Shown: piece after piece, positions 23,181 to 31,250 of the stretch | Layout: each line of letters starts with the position of its first letter | How positions within the stretch are numbered: position 1 is the stretch's first letter | From: Chromobacterium alticapitis | Lineage (GTDB): Bacteria > Pseudomonadota > Gammaproteobacteria > Burkholderiales > Chromobacteriaceae | NCBI RefSeq assembly: GCF_002924365.1 | Contig: NZ_PQWB01000029.1 | Coordinates: forward strand, 46,768-110,767 | Length of the DNA: 64,000 nucleotides | Direction of reading: 5' to 3' | The notes under the pieces: generated by a model | Database searches by the model: none | What the model was told of the DNA's origin: nothing | Seen by the model: only the letters and a program-made list of their open reading frames with translations | Program-made: the position numbers and the translations under genes

Positions 23181-23209
23181 ATAGTATCGCGCATTTTGCG
23201 ACTGCACAA
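23181..23209 (-). promoter_or_regulatory. putative carA promoter
   Basis: On the minus strand TTGTGC (23209-23204) and TACTAT (23186-23181) are separated by 17 nt. Transcription would start near 23174 and include both leader hairpins. Confidence 0.35.
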
Positions 23210-23240
23210 TATCGATCGGCCGAATTTTGCAAAAAAACCG

Positions 23241-23990
23241 TCACATGCCAGTCTTGGACTGCCAACTGACGCTGGTGGGACCGGAAGGCTGGCCCAGCAT
23301 CAGCATCAGCGGCTTCAGCGCATCGTACTTGTCCGGCGGGCTATCCGCCGAGCCGGCCATGCTGAAGGCGCCGCCGGCCGGCCAACTGCCCTGCCCGCTC
23401 AGCATCAGCGGACCTTCCAGCGTGGACAGGTTCAAGCTTAGCCCTTGCGGCGTGCCCGCCACATCCAGCTGATAGCTGCCGAAAGGCAGAGCCGCGGTCA
23501 GCGGCGTGGACGCGCCGCGCCAAGTCAGCTGCGCGTTGCCGCTGATTTCCTTGCCCTGGCGTGCCAGTTGCGGAATATTCAGTTGCAGCTCGCCGCCCAG
23601 CCGCGCCGCCTGCCAGGTCTTGGACAGATTGGCCAGCGCCGCCACCGGCAGCGACAGCGCGAGCCCCCTGACCTCCTGCTTGCCGAATCCGAGCTGCAGC
23701 AAGCCCGGCTGGCCCGCGCTGTCCAGATGCCACGCCAGCAGGCCGGACAGCAGCGCCTTGGGCTGCCACTGCCAGGCCAGCGGACTCATCGCCTGCACTT
23801 CGCCGGCCGGCCCCAGATAGACCAGCTGCGCGCTGCCGTTCCACACGCTGCCCTTGGCCTGGTTGACGTCCCAATGCTTGTCGCTGAAGCGGGCCACCGG
23901 CCAGGATAGCCAGCTGGCCGGCAGCGCCGACAGCGCCCCCGCCAGCAACAGCAGAGCCAGGAGCAGCCACTTGCCTATCTTGCGCCTCAT
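23241..23990 (-). CDS. gspN: type II secretion system protein GspN
   Basis: A 249-residue protein with an N-terminal membrane anchor/signal (residues 7-27, LLLALLLLAGALSALPASWL) and a periplasmic domain made mostly of predicted beta strands (SPLAWQWQPKALL, LSLNLSTLEGPLMLSG). This is the usual make-up of GspN/PulN, an accessory T2SS component not essential in all species. It is the last gene of the operon and overlaps gspM by 4 nt. No strong terminator is obvious before the carA promoter. Confidence 0.85.
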   Translation of the reverse strand: MRRKIGKWLLLALLLLAGALSALPASWLSWPVARFSDKHWDVNQAKGSVWNGSAQLVYLGPAGEVQAMSPLAWQWQPKALLSGLLAWHLDSAGQPGLLQLGFGKQEVRGLALSLPVAALANLSKTWQAARLGGELQLNIPQLARQGKEISGNAQLTWRGASTPLTAALPFGSYQLDVAGTPQGLSLNLSTLEGPLMLSGQGSWPAGGAFSMAGSADSPPDKYDALKPLMLMLGQPSGPTSVSWQSKTGM

Positions 23991-24499
23991 GCCTCTGCTC
24001 CCGCATGCGCCAGCAGCGCCTTGATCTTGACCTGGCCCGGCGCTGGCTGCGCTTCCACCTTCACATTCACTACTCGCACCTGTTGCTGCGCCGCCAGCAC
24101 GCCGGCAAAACGCACCCAGTCGTCGAAGCCCAGCACGCCTTCCATGCTCACGCCGCTGTCGCCCTCCGCGCTGAACTGCAGCGCGGCCGGCAGCCCCTGG
24201 CTCTTGGCCGTCTGCTGCAACAGCGGGATCAGATCCTTGCCCGCCAAGGGCGTCTGCGCCGGCTGGCGCTTGAGCTTGGCGGCCTCGTCGGCCAGGGCCT
24301 GCACCATGCCCAGTTCTGCCTGCAGCCGCTCCACCGCCGCGCGGTTGCGCTGCAGCGAGTTGTTGGCGGGCTCCCAGATGCCCAGATACAAAACGGCCGC
24401 ACCCAGCACGACGGCCATGGCGGCCAGCAGGCGCTGCTCGCGCGCCGTGCGCTGGCCCCAGTATTCGAGAAACTGTTGCTTGTACGCTTTCATCGTCAT
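23987..24499 (-). CDS. gspM: type II secretion system inner-membrane protein GspM
   Basis: A 170-residue bitopic protein: a short cytoplasmic N-terminus, one membrane span (about residues 25-43), a coiled-coil stretch (45-80, LQRNRAAVERLQAELGMVQAL in part) and a small ferredoxin-like periplasmic domain. GspM pairs with GspL in the inner-membrane platform. The ATG overlaps the gspL stop by 4 nt (ATGA), indicating translational coupling. Confidence 0.9.
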   Translation of the reverse strand: MTMKAYKQQFLEYWGQRTAREQRLLAAMAVVLGAAVLYLGIWEPANNSLQRNRAAVERLQAELGMVQALADEAAKLKRQPAQTPLAGKDLIPLLQQTAKSQGLPAALQFSAEGDSGVSMEGVLGFDDWVRFAGVLAAQQQVRVVNVKVEAQPAPGQVKIKALLAHAGAEA

Positions 24500-25686
24500 G
24501 GCTCCCGCGCCACCACCAGTTGCTTGCTGCCCGGCTGGCTGCTCGCCGCGTCCAGCATGATCTGCCGCGCCGCCAGCAACTTGCGCCAGCGCGCCAGCGT
24601 TTCAGCCGGCACTTCCGCCGCCTGCAGCTTGAGCCTGCCGGCCTCGTATTCCATGGCTCGAACCTGCAGATCGCGGCCGGCCGCAGCGGCCAGGGCGCCC
24701 ATCAGCTCTACCATATCGTCGCGCGCAGGCTGGCCGTGGCTGAGCCTGAGCTTGTCCACCGCGCGCAGCATGGGCAGCGCGCTGCTGCCCGGCAAGGCCT
24801 GGCCGCCTATCCACGGCGTGGCCGCGGACCGGATTTGATTCGACAGGCTGTGCTTCTGCCAGGCGTACCAGGCGGACTGGCCCAGCGTCAGCGCCAATTG
24901 CGCCGCCAGCAGGCCGCCCAGCAGCCAGCCGGTTTGCTTCAGCGACGGCGCCCAGTCGCGCCAGCGGCGGTTGGCCGCCAGCTCGCCTTGGGCGAAGTCG
25001 AAGCCGCCTTGGCGGCGGCCGCTTCGCCAGTCATAGGCCTCGCCGCGCGCCGTTTCGCCTTGCCAGCCCGGCAGCCTAGACAGCAGTTCGTCCGCGCCGT
25101 CCATGCAGCTCAAACTCAGCCGCGCCGGCGCCGACAACGCCAGCAGCGAGCTGAACAAAGCCTGCTCCAGCGCCGCGCCGCCGCGCGGCAGGCTGGCGGC
25201 GAACGGCGAGGCCGCGCGCACCAGCCAGCAGTCGGCCAGCCGCGTCACGCTCCAGCCGTCGGCCGGCGGCGCCGGCAACAGGCACTCCTCCGGCACGATG
25301 CGGTCGCACAGCCGGCCCAGGCTTTTCAGCATGGCCACCGCGCGGCGCACGCCCATGGCCTCGGTGACGGCCACCGAGCGGCGGCCGTCCGGCCGCGTCT
25401 CGCCCAGCGAGTACAGATTGGCGGCGGGGTCGTTGCCCAGCCCCTCTTCCAAGGCGAAGCCTATCACCGCCGGCGTCGGCTGCTTGACCGCGTCCGGCAG
25501 TTTCACCTCGCCGAACAGCGTGCGGCCTGCCGGCAGCACCAGCTCGCAGTGCTCCGCTTTGGGCCAGCCGCCTGGCGCGCTGTCGCCCTGAGCCGCCAGC
25601 TCGCCGCGCGCGCCCAGCAAGGCCCAGGCCAGGCCCGGCTCGCTATCGGGCCAGCCGGCCCGCAGATAGAGTCGCAGCGTCGTCAT
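24496..25686 (-). CDS. gspL: type II secretion system platform protein GspL
   Basis: A 396-residue protein with a cytoplasmic actin-like domain (about residues 1-230) that recruits the ATPase GspE, a single membrane span (about 250-272, TGWLLGGLLAAQLALTLG) and a periplasmic ferredoxin-like domain. The chosen ATG at 25686 has GGAG at 6 nt and overlaps gspK by 44 nt; an in-frame ATG four codons upstream has no such site. It is coupled to gspM by an ATGA overlap. Confidence 0.9.
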   Translation of the reverse strand: MTTLRLYLRAGWPDSEPGLAWALLGARGELAAQGDSAPGGWPKAEHCELVLPAGRTLFGEVKLPDAVKQPTPAVIGFALEEGLGNDPAANLYSLGETRPDGRRSVAVTEAMGVRRAVAMLKSLGRLCDRIVPEECLLPAPPADGWSVTRLADCWLVRAASPFAASLPRGGAALEQALFSSLLALSAPARLSLSCMDGADELLSRLPGWQGETARGEAYDWRSGRRQGGFDFAQGELAANRRWRDWAPSLKQTGWLLGGLLAAQLALTLGQSAWYAWQKHSLSNQIRSAATPWIGGQALPGSSALPMLRAVDKLRLSHGQPARDDMVELMGALAAAAGRDLQVRAMEYEAGRLKLQAAEVPAETLARWRKLLAARQIMLDAASSQPGSKQLVVAREP

Positions 25687-26629
25687 TCGTTTCTCCATCC
25701 GACCGCGCGCCGCGGTCGTCGTTGCCGTCCCGCCGCCACACCAGCCTGACGACGTTCAGATTGCTGTAAATCATCGCCCGCATCCGCAGCTTGGCCTTGC
25801 CGTAGCTGGAGCGGCTGTCGAGCAGAAAATAATTGGACGTGGCGCCCACCATATTGGAAAAGTTGCTCTTGACCAGATTGCCGGGCGGCCTGGCCAGGAA
25901 GTCCGCCTTGTCCTTGTAATACACGGCCTGGCGCTGCTTCATCAGCACCATCAGATTGCCGTCGCCTATGCCCGGCATCAGCGTCTTCAGCACCTTGTCG
26001 GTGGCGGTGTTGACGTTGATGGCCGTCGCCTGCGGCGGCAGCGCCGCGATATGCGGCAGCAGCGTATCCATGACCTCGGGCGTATAGCCAGGCAGCCAGC
26101 GCAGCATTTCCACCCGCGCCAGCGGATGGCTGGGCCGCGGCGCGGCGTCCTGCTCGCTCTGCGTCAGCGGGTCTTCCTTGTCAGACAGGCCGCGCAGCTT
26201 GCGCAGCAGCGGTTCGGACAGCGTGCTGGGCAGGCTCAGCGTTTTCAGCAAGTCGCGATAGAACATCAGCTGATCCTTGTCCACCTGCCCCTGGGCGTTG
26301 ACCAGCGAGTTGATGTTGAAACGCCCCTGCAAATCGCTCAGCGCGCCGCCAACCTTGACGCCCTGCGCCTCGGTTTGCGGCAGCGGCTGCGCCCACAGCT
26401 GCGACTGCGCCACCACGCCGCCGCCGCTGACATTGTTGAAGCGCAGGATCTCCATGGCCCAGCCCAGGCCGGCCTCGGCCACCAGCCGCAGCTGGGCGCG
26501 GCTCTTGTCGTTTTCCAGCTGGTGCCACCATAGGCCCTGCTGCCACAGCACCAGGCTGGCGGCGGTGGTGGCCAGCGCCACGATCAGCAGCGCCATGATC
26601 ACGGCCATGCCGGATTGCCGCCGCCTCAT
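25643..26629 (-). CDS. gspK: type II secretion minor pseudopilin GspK
   Basis: A 328-residue large minor pseudopilin thought to cap the pseudopilus tip. The prepilin peptide MRRRQSG is cleaved before MAVIMALLIVALA, and the usual Glu5 of pseudopilins is absent, a hallmark of GspK. The body has a helix-hairpin-helix-like region (INVNTATDKVLKTLMPGIG near 225-243) typical of the family. It starts inside the gspJ stop (ATGA overlap). Confidence 0.93.
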   Translation of the reverse strand: MRRRQSGMAVIMALLIVALATTAASLVLWQQGLWWHQLENDKSRAQLRLVAEAGLGWAMEILRFNNVSGGGVVAQSQLWAQPLPQTEAQGVKVGGALSDLQGRFNINSLVNAQGQVDKDQLMFYRDLLKTLSLPSTLSEPLLRKLRGLSDKEDPLTQSEQDAAPRPSHPLARVEMLRWLPGYTPEVMDTLLPHIAALPPQATAINVNTATDKVLKTLMPGIGDGNLMVLMKQRQAVYYKDKADFLARPPGNLVKSNFSNMVGATSNYFLLDSRSSYGKAKLRMRAMIYSNLNVVRLVWRRDGNDDRGARSDGETNDDAATLSAGRLAR

Positions 26630-27207
26630 GGCAGGGTCCACAGCCGGCGCGCCACGCGGCCGCCCGGCATGCCCACGCGCATTTCCAGCCCCCGCGCCAC
26701 CCGGCCCTGAGCGTCGCCGCTGGGCCAGGCGTCCTGCCAACTGCCATCGTTCAGCAATACCCGCCACCCCGCCTTCATTTCCGCGCCGAGCAGCGGATAG
26801 ACCGCCGGCTGCCCGCCGCCGGCCTCCCCAGCCGACCATGACAACCCCTTGGCGCCGGCGTGATAGATAATCCTCTCCATGCCGCCCGGATAGCGCGTGG
26901 ATACCGACTCCAGCGCCAGCGTCTGGCCGTTGCCGTCCTGCTGCAGCGTCATGGTGCTGGCGCCCAGCATCTGGCCTTGCATCGGATCGGCCTGATTGGC
27001 CTGCGGCTGCAGGCTGGTCAAGTCGCTCTCCAGCCGGCGGAAGGCCCGCGCCGTATCCACCCACTGCTCGCCGGTCTGCATCAGCCGCTCGCGCGCGATC
27101 AGCAGCGAACCGAATGCCTTGTAGCCCATCACGGACAGAATGGCCAACAGGCTCATCGCCACCAGGATTTCCAGCAGCGTCATGCCGCCTTGTGCTTTCG
27201 CGCTCAA
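26626..27207 (-). CDS. gspJ: type II secretion minor pseudopilin GspJ
   Basis: A 193-residue minor pseudopilin. A TTG start at 27207 overlaps the gspI stop codon (TTGA) and supplies the short prepilin leader MSAKAQGG, cleaved before MTLLEILVAM. An ATG start at the next methionine would remove the PilD cleavage site, so TTG is strongly preferred. Glu5 of the mature protein (in TLLEIL) is conserved. GspJ forms the tip complex with GspI and GspK. Confidence 0.88.
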   Translation of the reverse strand: MSAKAQGGMTLLEILVAMSLLAILSVMGYKAFGSLLIARERLMQTGEQWVDTARAFRRLESDLTSLQPQANQADPMQGQMLGASTMTLQQDGNGQTLALESVSTRYPGGMERIIYHAGAKGLSWSAGEAGGGQPAVYPLLGAEMKAGWRVLLNDGSWQDAWPSGDAQGRVARGLEMRVGMPGGRVARRLWTLP

Positions 27208-27584
27208 CCGCCGCCTCCCGGCTGTTGCCTCAGATAGCCGGTCACCTCGGCCAGCACGTAATGGCCTACGCCCGGCGCCAGGATGCGCACCACCACCTTG
27301 CGGAAGTTCGGATTCGGCGTGCCGCCGACTTCCCGCTCCCAGCGCCAGGCCTGGCCGTCTTCCTTGCTCTCGCCGGCCTGCGTCCCCAGCTCGGGAAACT
27401 GCCGCAGCGCCTGCATGGCGGCGATCTGGTTCTGCGCCTCCCAATTGGCCTGCATGCGCAGCTCCATGCCTTCCGCGTTGTCGGCGGCGAGGCCGGTGGC
27501 GCGCAGCAGCGCGCCCAGCGCCACCGCGATGATGGCGAGCGCGACCAGCACCTCGAACAGGGTGAAGCCTTGCTGCCGCTTCAT
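27204..27584 (-). CDS. gspI: type II secretion minor pseudopilin GspI
   Basis: A 126-residue pseudopilin with the leader MKRQQG cleaved before FTLFEVLVALAII, including Glu5. The C-terminal domain contains NQIAAMQALRQFPELG and ends in glycines. It begins inside the gspH stop (ATGA overlap) and ends inside the gspJ start. It nucleates the tip complex with GspJ and GspK. Confidence 0.92.
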   Translation of the reverse strand: MKRQQGFTLFEVLVALAIIAVALGALLRATGLAADNAEGMELRMQANWEAQNQIAAMQALRQFPELGTQAGESKEDGQAWRWEREVGGTPNPNFRKVVVRILAPGVGHYVLAEVTGYLRQQPGGGG

Positions 27585-28057
27585 GAGCCGTCCGCCACCG
27601 TCACCCGTCCCAAAGGCGACTGCAGCACCGTCAGCTTGCGGCCGGCGCCGTTCAATTGCAGCGCCAGCGTCGTCGCGCGGCCATCCTGCCACAGCATCAG
27701 CGGCTTGTTTTCCGGCCACGGCCGGCCGTCCAGCAGCAGGCCGCCGCCGGCGATGCCATCCGGCCACTCATGCTGCGCCAGCAATTCATCCGTCGCCTTG
27801 CTCCAGACCCCATCCTCGTCCTGGCGGCTGAAGACATAGCCCTTGCCGCTCCAGCTCAGCGCCAGCGCGTCGCCCATCTCGGCGGCGTCGCCAGCCTGCT
27901 CCAGCACGCGCGCGAAGCGGTAGCCCTCGTCGCTGAGCTGACGATGAGTGTCCGGCTTCAGGCTGAGCGTGACAGTGGTGGCCAGGACGCCGATGATCAG
28001 CATCACCACCATCACCTCGATCAGCGTGAAACCGCGCGCGCGCGCTAGCCGGTTCAA
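27581..28057 (-). CDS. gspH: type II secretion minor pseudopilin GspH
   Basis: A 158-residue pseudopilin with the prepilin leader MNRLARARG cleaved before FTLIEVMVVMLIIG, including Glu5. The globular part contains LSDEGYRFARVLEQAGDAA, typical of GspH, and a beta-rich C-terminus. It lies 15 nt after gspG and overlaps gspI. Confidence 0.92.
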   Translation of the reverse strand: MNRLARARGFTLIEVMVVMLIIGVLATTVTLSLKPDTHRQLSDEGYRFARVLEQAGDAAEMGDALALSWSGKGYVFSRQDEDGVWSKATDELLAQHEWPDGIAGGGLLLDGRPWPENKPLMLWQDGRATTLALQLNGAGRKLTVLQSPLGRVTVADGS

Positions 28058-28072
28058 ATCAGGCGCTCCGGC

Positions 28073-28516
28073 TTACTTGCCGCTGTCCCAGTTGCCGATG
28101 TCGGCGTCGTTGCCTTCCCCGCCCGGCTGGCCGTCGGCGCCGAAACTCCAGATGTCGATTTCGCCGTGCGTGCCTGGGTCGGCGTACTGGTAGGCATTGC
28201 CCCACGGATCCTTGGGCAGGCGCTCCAGATAGCCGCCCGGCTTCCAGTTCTTGGGCTCCGGCGCGGCGGAGGGCTTCTGCACCAGGGCCAGCAGGCCCTG
28301 CTCGGTGCTGGGATAGCGGCCATTGTCCAGCCGGTACAGCTTCAACGCCTGGCTGATGGCGCCGATGTCCTGCTTGGCGGCGACCACGCGCGCCTCGTCC
28401 GGGCGGCTCATCACCTTGGGCACCACCAGCGCGGCCAGCACGCCGAGGATGACGATCACCACCATGATTTCGATCAGGGTAAAGCCGCGCTGGGCGGCGT
28501 GTTTCAACTGTTTCAT
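28073..28516 (-). CDS. gspG: type II secretion major pseudopilin GspG
   Basis: The 147-residue main subunit of the pseudopilus. The leader [11 protein letters not shown] is cleaved before [15 protein letters not shown]. The C-terminal region has the calcium-loop pattern [17 protein letters not shown] and [20 protein letters not shown] seen in GspG. It starts at 28516, 62 nt after gspF. No prepilin peptidase gene is in this operon; PilD at 42992-43912 is the probable processing enzyme. Confidence 0.95.
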   Translation of the reverse strand: MKQLKHAAQRGFTLIEIMVVIVILGVLAALVVPKVMSRPDEARVVAAKQDIGAISQALKLYRLDNGRYPSTEQGLLALVQKPSAAPEPKNWKPGGYLERLPKDPWGNAYQYADPGTHGEIDIWSFGADGQPGGEGNDADIGNWDSGK

Positions 28517-28578
28517 TGCCTCTCCGTCAGTTGATCCGGCAGGACGGGCCATGCCGGGTTGCTTCAATTTCGATAGCC

Positions 28579-29790
28579 TCAATGCACCATCTGGTTCATA
28601 TCGACGATAGGCATCATGATGGCCAGCACGATCAGCAGCACCATGCCGCCCATCACCAGGATCAGCAAGGGTTCCATCAGCGTGGTGAAGGTGGCCAGCT
28701 TGCGCTCCACCTCCTGCTCTTGCTGCTGGGCGGCGCGGTCCAGCATGTGCGACAGCGTGCCGCTGGCCTCGCCGCTGGAAATCAGGTGGATCAGCACCGG
28801 CGGGAACTGGCGGCTGGCATGCAGCGCGCGCGACAGCGACACGCCCTCGCGCACCTTGGCCATCGCGTCGGCCACCGCGTCCTGCATCGGCAGCATGGTC
28901 ATCAGGCCGCGCGCCGTCTCCAGCGCGGTCAGCAGCGGCACGCCGGAGCCCACCAGAATGGACAGGGTGCTGGCCATGCGCGCGGTGTTCAGGGCGCGGA
29001 ACAAGCGGCCGAACACCGGCAGCTTCAGCACCCGCACATGGAAGCGCCGCTTCAGCGCCGGCGCGCGCAAAGCGCGGATGAACAGCGTCACCGAGGCGAC
29101 GATGGCGATCAGCATGACCACGCCCCACTGGCGCAGAAAATCGCTGCAGGCCATCAGCGCGCGCGTCAGGAAAGGCAGGGATTGTTTGGTCTGAGCGAAC
29201 ACGCTGACCACTTGCGGCACCACGTAGCTCATCAGGCCGCTCACCACCAGGATGGCCACCAAGGTCACCACGGCCGGATAAGCCAGCGCCAGCGTCACTT
29301 TCTGCTGCGTGTTCTGCCGCTTGTCCAGGTACTCCGATAGCCGCGCCATCACCATGTCCAGATGGCCGGACTGTTCGCCGGCCTGCACCAGCGAGCGGTA
29401 CAGCGGCGAGAACACGCCCGGCGCGGCGGACAGGGCCTGGGCGAAGCTCTTGCCCTCCAGGATGTCGCTGCGCAGGGCCGCCAGCACCGTGCGGCTGCGC
29501 GGGTTTTCCGATTGCTCCGTCACCGCCGTCAGCGCTTTTTCCAGCGTCAGGCCGGCGTTGAGCAGCGTGGACAGCTGCTCGGTGATCATCACCAGCTCGG
29601 CGCGCGGCAGGCCGCGGCGCAGCACATTGCTGGCGGCGCCGCCGCTCTTGGCGTTGACGCCGTCCACCGTCACCGGCAACAAACCGCGATCGCGCAGCTG
29701 CACGCGGGCGGCGCGCGCGGAGTCGGCCTCCAACAGGCCGCTCTGCTCTTTGCCCGCCGCGTCGTAGGCGGTGTACTTGAAGGCCGCCAT
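28579..29790 (-). CDS. gspF: type II secretion inner-membrane platform protein GspF
   Basis: A 403-residue polytopic protein with two GspF domains (about residues 70-190 and 270-395) and three membrane segments, the last in [23 protein letters not shown] near 370-395. It couples the GspE ATPase to pseudopilus assembly. The start codon overlaps the gspE stop by one base (TGATG). It is paralogous to PilC encoded at 43912-45129. Confidence 0.95.
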   Translation of the reverse strand: MAAFKYTAYDAAGKEQSGLLEADSARAARVQLRDRGLLPVTVDGVNAKSGGAASNVLRRGLPRAELVMITEQLSTLLNAGLTLEKALTAVTEQSENPRSRTVLAALRSDILEGKSFAQALSAAPGVFSPLYRSLVQAGEQSGHLDMVMARLSEYLDKRQNTQQKVTLALAYPAVVTLVAILVVSGLMSYVVPQVVSVFAQTKQSLPFLTRALMACSDFLRQWGVVMLIAIVASVTLFIRALRAPALKRRFHVRVLKLPVFGRLFRALNTARMASTLSILVGSGVPLLTALETARGLMTMLPMQDAVADAMAKVREGVSLSRALHASRQFPPVLIHLISSGEASGTLSHMLDRAAQQQEQEVERKLATFTTLMEPLLILVMGGMVLLIVLAIMMPIVDMNQMVH

Positions 29791-31250
29791 CAGCTTCTCG
29801 TCACCCGCAGGATTTCTTCCAGGCTAGTCTCGCCGGCCTTGACCCAGCGCAGGCCGTCGTCGCGCAGGCTGCGCATGCCGTGGCGCTGCGCGTGGTCGCG
29901 CAGGCGCTGCTCGGACGCGCGGTCATGGATCAGCCGCTGCATCGCGTCGTCCACCAGCATCAATTCATACACGCCGTAGCGCCCCTTGTAGCCGGACTGG
30001 GCGCAGACCGGGCAGCCCACCGGGCGGTAATGCACGACGCCCGGCTCGTCTTCCAGCGGCACCGGATGCGGCGCCTTGCACTCAGGGCAGACGCGGCGCA
30101 CCAGCCGCTGCGCCATCACGCCCAGCAGGGACGAAGCGAGCAGGAAGGGCTCCACGCCCATATCGGTCAGACGAGTCACCGCGCTGGCGGCGTCGTTGGT
30201 ATGCAGGGTGGCCAGCACCAAGTGGCCGGTCAAGGACGCCTGCACCGCGATCTGCGCGGTTTCCAGGTCGCGGATTTCGCCTATCATCACCACGTCCGGG
30301 TCTTGCCGCAGGATGGCTCGCAGGGCCTTGGCGAAAGTCATATCGATCTTGGGATTGACCTGGGTCTGGCCCACGCCGTCCAGGTGGTACTCCACCGGGT
30401 CTTCCACCGTCATGATATTGGTGTGGCTGGCATCCAGGCGAGACAACGCGGCATACAAGGTGGTGGTCTTGCCCGAGCCGGTGGGGCCGGTGACCAGCAG
30501 GATGCCGTGCGGCTGATTGATCAGCTTGTCCACCGATGCCAGGGTGTCGGCGGCCATGCCCAGCGTGGCCAGGTCCAGGCGCGCGTTTTCCTTGTCCAGC
30601 AAACGCAGCACTACGCGCTCGCCGTGGCTGGTGGGCAATGTAGAAACGCGCACGTCCACCGGCCGTCCGCCCAGGCGCAGCGAGATGCGGCCATCTTGCG
30701 GGATGCGCTTTTCGGCGATGTCCATGCCGGACATGATCTTGATCCGCGACACCATGGCCGCGTGCAACGCGCGGTGCGGGCTGACCACGTCGCGCAGCGT
30801 GCCGTCCAGGCGGAAGCGCACCACCGAGCGGTCTTCGAAGGCTTCGATGTGAATGTCCGAGGCGCCGTCGCGCAGCGCCTGGGTCAACAAGGCGTTGATC
30901 ATGCGGATGATGGGCGCGTCGCCCTCGCTTTCCAGCAAGTCCTCCACCGTCGGCAAGGATTCGACCATCTGGTTCAGGTCCATGTCCTGGCCGATATCGT
31001 CCACCATTTCCGCCGCCGCGCCGTCGCGGCTGGCGTAATGTTCAGACAGCCGTTTCTCGAACTGGGCGGTCGTCAGCGTCTCCGCGCCCACCAGCGGCCC
31101 GCCGTGCAGGCGCAGCGCCTCGGCCCAGGCCGCCGGCTTGGCGTCTTCGCGCAGCAGCAGCACGCGGCCGGCCTCGCTATCCAGCAGGATCACGCCGTTG
31201 GCGCGGGCGAACGGAAACGGCAGCAACGTGGAAAGCTTGGCCTGCATCAT
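29790..31250 (-). CDS. gspE: type II secretion ATPase GspE
   Basis: A 486-residue cytoplasmic secretion ATPase. The N-terminal domain (1-105) is followed by the N2 domain with [20 protein letters not shown], then Walker A GPTGSGKT (255-262), the Asp box, Walker [10 protein letters not shown] and the His box [10 protein letters not shown]. The tetracysteine zinc module lies in CPECKAPH and CPVC near 395-425. The gene overlaps gspD by 4 nt (ATGA). Confidence 0.96.
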   Translation of the reverse strand: MMQAKLSTLLPFPFARANGVILLDSEAGRVLLLREDAKPAAWAEALRLHGGPLVGAETLTTAQFEKRLSEHYASRDGAAAEMVDDIGQDMDLNQMVESLPTVEDLLESEGDAPIIRMINALLTQALRDGASDIHIEAFEDRSVVRFRLDGTLRDVVSPHRALHAAMVSRIKIMSGMDIAEKRIPQDGRISLRLGGRPVDVRVSTLPTSHGERVVLRLLDKENARLDLATLGMAADTLASVDKLINQPHGILLVTGPTGSGKTTTLYAALSRLDASHTNIMTVEDPVEYHLDGVGQTQVNPKIDMTFAKALRAILRQDPDVVMIGEIRDLETAQIAVQASLTGHLVLATLHTNDAASAVTRLTDMGVEPFLLASSLLGVMAQRLVRRVCPECKAPHPVPLEDEPGVVHYRPVGCPVCAQSGYKGRYGVYELMLVDDAMQRLIHDRASEQRLRDHAQRHGMRSLRDDGLRWVKAGETSLEEILRVTRS

